Source: an uncultured Muribaculaceae bacterium
GTDB lineage: Bacteria > Bacteroidota > Bacteroidia > Bacteroidales > Muribaculaceae
Reading direction: 5' to 3'
Assembly: GCA_934675575.1 (NCBI GenBank)
Contig: CAKUQQ010000001.1
Span: 62,001-126,000, forward strand
DNA: 64,000 nucleotides
Every line of letters begins with the position of its first letter. Position 1 is the first letter of the stretch. Shown piece after piece: positions 58,636 to 64,000 of the stretch. A program made the translations under genes and the position numbers. The notes under the pieces were generated by a model. It made no database searches. It saw only the letters and a list, made by a program, of their open reading frames with translations, and had not been told where the DNA came from.

Positions 58636-59565
58636 TCAGAACGGAGTGGCGTCGGTGTCGGCAAACGACTTAAACAGGTTATTTGCCAAGCTGCTGGCAC
58701 CAATTCTGAAATATTCGCTGTCGAGCCATTCCTTGCCAAGCACCTCTTTCACGATTGTGTAATATTTCACCGCATCTTCGGTGGTGCGTATTCCGCCGGC
58801 AGCCTTGAAGCCAATGCGAGTGCCAAACTTGTCGTAATAGACCTTTATGCACTTGCACATCACATAGGCAGCCTCAAGCGATGCCCCAGGATAGATTTTG
58901 CCGGTCGAAGTTTTTATGAAGTCGGCTCCGCTATACATTGCCAGCACCGATGCGGCCTTGATTTTCTCGGCCGTTTGCAGCAGCCCTGTCTCCAAAATCA
59001 CTTTAAGCTTGCGGCCGCCTGTGGCATGTTTCAGCTCAGAAATCTCGTCGCACAGCTCCTCGTATGCGCCATCTATGAAGTAGCCCATGTTTATCACCAC
59101 ATCTACCTCGTCGGCACCGTCGGCCACGGCAAGCGCCGTCTCGGCAATCTTGGTTTCCAAATGGGCCTGCGACGACGGGAAATTGCCGCTGCACACCACT
59201 ATGTTCACGTCGCTCACTTCGAGATTGGCGCGCACCACCTCGGCAAAGTTAGAATACACGCACACCGAAGCCACATTCTGGTAGTCGGGATACTTAACCC
59301 AGTAGTCATTCACTTTTTTTGTGAACTCGGCCACGCTGTGCTCACTGTCGGAGGTGGAGAGTGTAGTCAAATCCACACACCCAAGCAGGAACTGATACAC
59401 ACTCTTGGTGTCGTTTTCCTTAAAATGGGCTGCTATAAGGTTCTCAACCTCTGCCTTAATCTGGCCGTCGTCAGTGCCCACATTGCAGTCGGCAATGGCT
59501 TTCTCGTATTTTGTGGTTTGAGCAGATGATTCCTGCTCGCCTCTCAGATTTTTGATAAGTCCCAT
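58636..59565 (-). CDS. deoC: Deoxyribose-phosphate aldolase
   Basis: The 309-residue TIM-barrel aldolase cleaves deoxyribose 5-phosphate to glyceraldehyde 3-phosphate and acetaldehyde. The Schiff-base lysine sits in GADFIKTSTGKIYPGAS, preceded by KVILETGLLQTAEKI and EVDVVINMGYF. GFKAAGGIRTTEDA carries the second active-site lysine. It is longer than E. coli DeoC (259) because of an N-terminal helical extension of about 50 residues, as in other Bacteroidota. It is the last gene of the run from mnmG. Confidence 0.97.
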   Translation of the reverse strand: MGLIKNLRGEQESSAQTTKYEKAIADCNVGTDDGQIKAEVENLIAAHFKENDTKSVYQFLLGCVDLTTLSTSDSEHSVAEFTKKVNDYWVKYPDYQNVASVCVYSNFAEVVRANLEVSDVNIVVCSGNFPSSQAHLETKIAETALAVADGADEVDVVINMGYFIDGAYEELCDEISELKHATGGRKLKVILETGLLQTAEKIKAASVLAMYSGADFIKTSTGKIYPGASLEAAYVMCKCIKVYYDKFGTRIGFKAAGGIRTTEDAVKYYTIVKEVLGKEWLDSEYFRIGASSLANNLFKSFADTDATPF

Positions 59566-59588
59566 AATCTCAATTTTATTTTGTTGTT

Positions 59589-59948
59589 TTATATTTCTTT
59601 TGTTCCATCAATCTGCGCTGGTTGCGTCAGTTTCAGGTTATTCAGGTGTCTCTTGCTGTCACGCAGAGTCTTTTTCTGCAAGTTTTTCTCAAACGCCACA
59701 GTCATGTCAACACCCGTTTGGTTGGCTATGCACAGCAGCACCCAGAGCACATCGGCCAGTTCATCGCCAAGGTCGAGCTTGTCCTCGCCGGTCTTAAACG
59801 ACTGGTCGCCATAGCGGCGGCTGATTATGCGCGCCACCTCACCCACTTCCTCGGTGAGTTGAGCCATGTTGGTCAGCTCGCTGAAGTAGCGCACACCATA
59901 GGTGCGCACCCATTCGTCAACCTGCTTTTGTGCATCTTCAAGTGTCAT
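59589..59948 (-). CDS. MazG-like nucleotide pyrophosphohydrolase
   Basis: The 119-residue all-helical protein shows the Mg-binding pattern LTEEVGEVARIISRRYG (EExxE-type) and DLGDELADVLWVLLCIANQTG (ExxD-type). Proteins of this family hydrolyse (d)NTPs to monophosphates and may clean non-standard nucleotides. It lies between dtd and deoC in a conserved Bacteroidota gene order. The exact substrate is unknown. Confidence 0.92.
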   Translation of the reverse strand: MTLEDAQKQVDEWVRTYGVRYFSELTNMAQLTEEVGEVARIISRRYGDQSFKTGEDKLDLGDELADVLWVLLCIANQTGVDMTVAFEKNLQKKTLRDSKRHLNNLKLTQPAQIDGTKEI

Positions 59949-60026
59949 GTCTGCCGATAAAATTTAATTGTATCTTAAAAATCAGAAAAAAAGACCGATT
60001 GCTGCTGCGAAGATAACACCAATCTG

Positions 60027-60479
60027 CTATTCTTTCAACTCTGAGTCAATTATTATGGTCACCGGTCCGTTATTTATCAGCGACACTTTCATGTCTGCAC
60101 CAAACACGCCAGTCTTCACCTCACGACCAAGCAAACTCTGCACCTCGGCCACATAGGCCTCATAGAGCGGAATGGCAAGGTCATGCCCTGCCGCATGAAT
60201 GTAGCTCGGACGGTTGCCCTTGCGCGTGGAAGCGTTGAGCGTGAATTGGCTCACTGCAAGCACTTCTCCGCCCACGTCAGCCACACTGCGGTTCATCACT
60301 CCAGCCTCGTCGTCAAAGATGCGCATGTTCACCGTTTTCTGGGCAAGCCAGTGCACGGCGTCCATAGTGTCGCCCTCACGCACCCCCACAAGCACCATAA
60401 GTCCGCAGCCTATGCTGCTGTGGAGCACGCCTTCTATTTCTACCGACGCTTTATCCACTCTTTGTATTACCAATCTCAT
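60027..60479 (-). CDS. dtd: D-aminoacyl-tRNA deacylase
   Basis: The 150-residue enzyme removes D-amino acids (and Gly mischarged on tRNA-Ala) from tRNA. Both active-site motifs are intact: VSQFTLNASTRKG (SQxT) and NNGPVTIIID (NxGP[VI]T, with the cross-subunit Gly-Pro). It begins MRLVIQRVDKASVEI, as expected. It lies 18 bases downstream of uvrC. Confidence 0.98.
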   Translation of the reverse strand: MRLVIQRVDKASVEIEGVLHSSIGCGLMVLVGVREGDTMDAVHWLAQKTVNMRIFDDEAGVMNRSVADVGGEVLAVSQFTLNASTRKGNRPSYIHAAGHDLAIPLYEAYVAEVQSLLGREVKTGVFGADMKVSLINNGPVTIIIDSELKE

Positions 60480-60497
60480 AGTAATCGCACGTTATTT

Positions 60498-62324
60498 TTA
60501 TTCTATATTCTTATTATTCAGCGCATTATACACAACATTACCTTTTGCTGCGCCTATCACTGCCTGTATGTCAGCCAGCGAAGCCTCGCCCACACGTTTC
60601 ACACTCTTAAAATGCTTTAGCAGAGTCTGTTGTGTCTTAGGACCTATGCCCGGAATGTCGTCAAGCACCGAGTGTATCTGGCTCTTGCTCCGCCTGCTGC
60701 GATGATGCTTTATGCCAAAGCGGTGCGCCTCGTCGCGCAGCCGCTGAATCACCGACAGGGTTTCGCTGTTTTTGTCGATGTAGAGCGGAATTTCGTCGCC
60801 CGGATAATATATCTCGTCAAGCCGCTTAGCTATACCAATGGCAGCTATCTTGTCGCGCACGCCCACCTCGTCAAAAGCCTCAATGGCGGCATTAAGCTGG
60901 CCTTTGCCACCATCTACCACCACCAGTTGCGGCAATTCCTCGCCCTCGGCAAGAAGCCGACTATAGCGGCGGTTGAGCACCTCGCGCATCGAGGCGTAGT
61001 CATCAGGCCCCACCACTGTGTTGATGTTGAAGTGACGATACTCCTTTTTCGACGGTTTTCCGTTGCGAAACACCACGCACGACGCCACCGGGTCCGACCC
61101 CGAAATGTTTGAGTTGTCAAAACACTCTATGTGGCGTGGCAGGCTATTTAGGCGCAGGTCTTTTTGCATCTGCGTCAGCGTGCGCATCTCGCGTTGTTCC
61201 GGATTTAGCTTCTCCATTCGCTTGTATTTGTCGGCCTTATATTGCAAGGCATTTTTAAGCGATATGTCAAGCAGCTTGCGCTTGTCGCCTCGCTGCGGCA
61301 CCACAAATTCCAACCCCACAATGGCGGTGTCGGGCATAACGTTGACCAAGGCCTCCTTCACCCTCTCCTTGCCATAGCTTGCGGCAAAACGTTTGTGAAT
61401 GTCATTAATTGCAATCGACATCAATTCTTCGGTGGGTTCGTCCTCCTCACTCTGCCGCAACTTATACTCCAGATTCAAGCTTTGCACCACCGAGCCGTTG
61501 CGCATGTGCATAAAGTTGAAATATGCAGCCGAGGCATCACGTACCATCGAGAAAACATCGATGTTATGGATTGACGGATTCACGATCACCGACCTTGCCC
61601 TATATTTCTCCACAGCCAAATATTTTCGCTTCACCTCGTTGGCTTGTTCAAATTGCAACTCCGATGCAAGCCTTTGCATCTCAGCCACGAGATAATCGCT
61701 CACTTGCTTTGTGTCACCGTTTAATATATGCTTGATTTCATCGATGTATTCAGCATATTTTTCGGCCGACACAAGTCCTTGGCAGCAGCCCTCGCAATTC
61801 TTGATGTGAAATTGCAGGCACAAGCGATTTTTCCGTTGCTCTATCGTGTCGGCAGTGATGGTGTGCCGGCACGTTCTGACAGGGAATATCTTGCGGATAA
61901 CGTCGATTAATGCGTGGGCAACCTCAGTCTTTGGATATGGCCCGAAATATTTCGCTCCGCGCGACTTCATGTCGCGAGTCATGAACACTCGCGGATACAG
62001 CTCCTTGGTCACGCATATCCACGGATAGGACTTGTCGTCTTTGAGTAGCACATTGTAGTGTGGTTGATATTCCTTGATAAGGCTGTTCTCCAAATCGAGA
62101 GCCTCCTCCTCAGAATTGACCACGGTGTACTCCATGTCCCAAATGTTCTTTACGAGCATATTGGTGCGAAGCACAGAATGAACCCTATTGAAATAGGAAC
62201 TCACCCTGCGCTTCAAATTCTTTGCTTTGCCCACATATATGATTGTACCATCTTTGTTTTTGTAGCGGTACACTCCAGGTGAGTCGGGCAGCAGGCTCAC
62301 CTTTAGCTTCAGTTCTTCTCGCAA
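60498..62324 (-). CDS. uvrC: Excinuclease ABC subunit C
   Basis: The 608-residue nuclease makes both incisions in nucleotide excision repair. The N-terminal GIY-YIG domain is LPDSPGVYRYKNKDGTIIYVGKAKNLKRR (in parts). A UvrB-binding UVR motif lies at about 205-240, an RNase H-like nuclease domain shows IECFDNSNISGSDPVAS, and a C-terminal helix-hairpin-helix pair is DDIPGIGPKTQQTLLKHF and VGEASLADIQAVIG. The start is odd: the frame is closed upstream by a TAA that is also the end of apt. The only usual initiator in the gap is TTG at 62324, which gives LREELKLKVSLLPD and matches the family start. Confidence 0.96.
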   Translation of the reverse strand: MREELKLKVSLLPDSPGVYRYKNKDGTIIYVGKAKNLKRRVSSYFNRVHSVLRTNMLVKNIWDMEYTVVNSEEEALDLENSLIKEYQPHYNVLLKDDKSYPWICVTKELYPRVFMTRDMKSRGAKYFGPYPKTEVAHALIDVIRKIFPVRTCRHTITADTIEQRKNRLCLQFHIKNCEGCCQGLVSAEKYAEYIDEIKHILNGDTKQVSDYLVAEMQRLASELQFEQANEVKRKYLAVEKYRARSVIVNPSIHNIDVFSMVRDASAAYFNFMHMRNGSVVQSLNLEYKLRQSEEDEPTEELMSIAINDIHKRFAASYGKERVKEALVNVMPDTAIVGLEFVVPQRGDKRKLLDISLKNALQYKADKYKRMEKLNPEQREMRTLTQMQKDLRLNSLPRHIECFDNSNISGSDPVASCVVFRNGKPSKKEYRHFNINTVVGPDDYASMREVLNRRYSRLLAEGEELPQLVVVDGGKGQLNAAIEAFDEVGVRDKIAAIGIAKRLDEIYYPGDEIPLYIDKNSETLSVIQRLRDEAHRFGIKHHRSRRSKSQIHSVLDDIPGIGPKTQQTLLKHFKSVKRVGEASLADIQAVIGAAKGNVVYNALNNKNIE

Positions 62325-62342
62325 AGTTGTGTTTTGTGCGGT

Positions 62343-62882
62343 TTATTCGGAGAATTCAAACAATGAAGTAACCTCCACGTCTTTCGGAAACACGTTTATT
62401 CCGTTGAGATATGCAAGGCTGCACACAAAGCTCAGATAAATTTTCTTCGGGCTGAACGATTTTACCAAGTCGTATGCGGCAAGCATTGTGCCTCCAGTGG
62501 CGAGCAAATCATCATGAATAACCACGATGTCATCGGGGGTTATTGCATCTTTATGAATCTCGATTGTGTCAGTTCCATACTCTTTAGTGTAGGTCTTTTT
62601 TACGGTTACTGCGGGCAATTTGCCAGGTTTGCGCAACGGCACAAATCCTGCGCCAAGTTCGTTGGCAAGAATAGCACCTGTGATGAAACCTCTGGCTTCA
62701 ACACCCACCACTTTTGTCACGCCTTTATCGCGATAAATATCGGCAAGTGCGACACTCGTTTCATGCAAAGCTTCCGGGTTTTTGAGCAAAGTCGTCAAAT
62801 CCTTGAATTGAACTCCTTTGATGGGATAGTCTGGAATGTTCCTGACCATCTCTTTAAGTCTTTTAAGATTTTCGTTGTTCAT
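62343..62882 (-). CDS. apt: Adenine phosphoribosyltransferase
   Basis: The 179-residue salvage enzyme makes AMP from adenine and PRPP. It shows MVRNIPDYPIKGVQFKDLT, GVEARGFITGAILANELGAGFVPLRKPGKLP (in parts) and the PRPP-binding loop VVIHDDLLATGGTMLAAYD. Its end is 18 bases from uvrC, and it is separated from mnmG by 57 bases that contain a parS-like site. Confidence 0.97.
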   Translation of the reverse strand: MNNENLKRLKEMVRNIPDYPIKGVQFKDLTTLLKNPEALHETSVALADIYRDKGVTKVVGVEARGFITGAILANELGAGFVPLRKPGKLPAVTVKKTYTKEYGTDTIEIHKDAITPDDIVVIHDDLLATGGTMLAAYDLVKSFSPKKIYLSFVCSLAYLNGINVFPKDVEVTSLFEFSE

Positions 62883-62915
62883 TTTACTGTCGTCTGTATT
62901 TTTGTTCTTACTGAT

Positions 62916-62931
62916 TGTTCCACGTGAAACA
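62916..62931. promoter_or_regulatory. parS-like ParB-binding site
   Basis: The 16 bases TGTTCCACGTGAAACA differ from the idealised parS palindrome TGTTTCACGTGAAACA at a single base, and match a variant known from B. subtilis. It lies wholly in the mnmG/apt gap, outside coding sequence. ParB bound here would nucleate partition of the origin region. This is a sequence match only; no parA or parB gene lies in the window. Confidence 0.8.
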
Positions 62932-62939
62932 ATTTAATT

Positions 62940-64000
62940 TTATCTTCCTAATAATAAAAGCAATATATTGATGTCGCTTGGCGATATTCCAGGAATGCGT
63001 GAAGCCTGTCCTATGGTCTCAGGGTCGATTGCCTGAAGCTTCTGGCGAGCCTCTATGGTGATTTGCGTAACCTTGGAATAATCAAACTTGCCCTTGATTT
63101 TAACCTTGTCGAGCCGCCCTATTCTATCGGCCACCATTTCCTCACGTTCTATGTAGCCTTTATATTTAATTCTGATTTCTGCAGCTTCAAGAATTTCATC
63201 TATTCTATCGGAGTCAAATGTTGCAACAAGCTCCTTGAGTTGTGGTATTATCTCCACAAGTTGCGGGAACGACAATTCCGGGCGTAGCAGCAAGTCATAA
63301 AGTTTGTAGCCACGGCTTAGCTGCCCCACTCCCATTTCTGCAAATTTTTCGTTCACCACATTTGCCTTAACGGTGAACTCTTTTGCAAAGTCAATCAACT
63401 GCTCTATCTGTTGCTTTTTCGACACCATCAGTTGATAACGCTCGCGCGAAGCAAGCCCTATTGCATAAGAACGCCCAGTGAGGCGTATGTCGGCATCGTC
63501 TTGACGCAGCAAGATGCGGTGCTCTGCCCTGCTCGTAAACATGCGATATGGTTCATCTACACCTTTTGTTACGAGGTCGTCTATAAGCACACCTATGTAA
63601 GCCTCATCGCGACCAAGCACAAACGGCTCTTTGCCGGCCACCTTCAAGTGCGCGTTGATTCCAGCAATCAAACCCTGGCCAGCGGCCTCCTCATATCCTG
63701 TGGTGCCGTTGACCTGACCGGCGAAAAACAAGTTTTGCACCAGTTTCGTTTCCAAGCTGTGCGTTAACTGCGTGGGGTCGAAATAGTCGTATTCTATGGC
63801 ATAGCCGGGGCGGAACACATGCACATTCTCAAATCCGGGTATCTGCTGTATGGCATTGATTTGTGTGTGAAGCGGCATCGACGAAGAAAATCCGTTCAGA
63901 TACATTTCATGGGTGGTTTCACCCTCTGGTTCCACAAACAGCTGATGGCTGGTTTTGTCGGGGAATGTGACAAGTTTTGTCTCTATGCTGGGGCAGTAGC
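62940..64000 (-). CDS. mnmG: tRNA uridine-5-carboxymethylaminomethyl modification enzyme MnmG, partial
   Basis: This is the C-terminal about 353 residues of the FAD enzyme that with MnmE modifies wobble uridine in tRNA. The N-terminal part lies beyond the right edge. The frame is open to the last base and reads YCPSIETKLVTFPDKTSHQL, then FVEPEGETTHEMYLNGFSSS. Later landmarks are FAGQVNGTTGYEEAAGQGLIAGINA (in parts), TSRAEHRILLRQDDADIRLT and a C-terminal helical domain (RIKYKGYIEREE ... SRIPGISPSDINILL). A GTG at 63935 could be mistaken for the start, but it lies in mid-protein. It heads the run apt-uvrC-dtd-mazG-deoC. Confidence 0.97.
   Translation of the reverse strand, partial: YCPSIETKLVTFPDKTSHQLFVEPEGETTHEMYLNGFSSSMPLHTQINAIQQIPGFENVHVFRPGYAIEYDYFDPTQLTHSLETKLVQNLFFAGQVNGTTGYEEAAGQGLIAGINAHLKVAGKEPFVLGRDEAYIGVLIDDLVTKGVDEPYRMFTSRAEHRILLRQDDADIRLTGRSYAIGLASRERYQLMVSKKQQIEQLIDFAKEFTVKANVVNEKFAEMGVGQLSRGYKLYDLLLRPELSFPQLVEIIPQLKELVATFDSDRIDEILEAAEIRIKYKGYIEREEMVADRIGRLDKVKIKGKFDYSKVTQITIEARQKLQAIDPETIGQASRIPGISPSDINILLLLLGR

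Noticed and set aside
1..64000. CRISPR arrays, tRNA or rRNA genes, insertion sequences or prophage
   Set aside because: No regularly spaced direct repeats, no cloverleaf-like segment in the gaps, and no transposase, integrase or phage structural gene was seen on either strand.

Overview
The window is a gene-dense stretch of a chromosome from the order Bacteroidales (phylum Bacteroidota). Muribaculaceae or a close relative is my best guess; the sequence alone does not settle the family. The evidence is: (i) many genes are preceded by the Bacteroidota sigma-factor motif TAnnTTTG, some with a TTTG-like -33 box, while Shine-Dalgarno sites are inconspicuous; (ii) there is a Bacteroidota-type division and cell-wall (dcw) cluster without murF; (iii) there is an amidase with a type IX secretion (Por) C-terminal tail; (iv) there is a TonB-dependent-receptor-like beta-barrel with a carboxypeptidase-like plug extension; (v) the operon mnmG-apt-uvrC-dtd-mazG-deoC is present. 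No tRNA, rRNA, CRISPR array, phage or insertion sequence was found.

Layout. 1-2104 (minus): an ABC-2/NatAB-type exporter whose permease runs off the left edge. 2273-4024 (plus): a secreted calcineurin-like phosphoesterase. 4118-24686 (minus): yebC, pheT, serS, a YqeY-like gene and the dcw cluster, read in the order rsmH, ftsL, ftsI, murE, mraY, murD, ftsW, murG, murC, ftsQ, ftsA, ftsZ. 25041-26357 (plus): thyA-folA. 26554-30816 (plus): a giant secreted GLUG-repeat protein. 31088-34608 (plus): a cassette of a VTC-type polyphosphate polymerase-like protein, a DUF4956 membrane protein, a DUF2490 outer-membrane protein and a carbohydrate-binding lipoprotein. 34778-37131 (plus): an MBOAT acyltransferase with an SGNH-like partner. 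37271-40183 (minus): pdxJ-exbB-exbD-tonB. 40394-42670 (plus): nadK, a YgjP-like metallopeptidase and an L,D-transpeptidase. 42682-47207 (minus): a LysM glucosaminidase, a beta-propeller protein and a type IX-secreted amidase. 47206-49705 (plus): cdd and dnaX. 49850-52852 (minus): the beta-barrel receptor. 53160-55591 (plus): an MsbA-like ABC exporter and purN. 55617-58498 (minus): a second SGNH + MBOAT pair. 58636-64000 (minus): deoC, mazG-like, dtd, uvrC, apt, a parS-like site, and mnmG, which runs off the right edge.

How the genes fit together. Most of the window is core growth machinery: peptidoglycan precursor synthesis, septation, aminoacyl-tRNA synthesis, thymidylate/folate metabolism, replication and repair. 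Around it sit several cell-envelope modules: wall hydrolases and an L,D-transpeptidase, TonB energisation plus a receptor, two O-acylation pairs, and a surface lipoprotein.

The points most worth a second look are: a near-consensus parS centromere site between apt and mnmG; the lysM-glucosaminidase/cdd pair, whose start codons overlap and whose predicted mRNA leaders are complementary; the VTC/DUF4956/DUF2490/carbohydrate-binding cassette as a candidate undescribed polyanion or surface-polymer system; and the two independent MBOAT-SGNH pairs.
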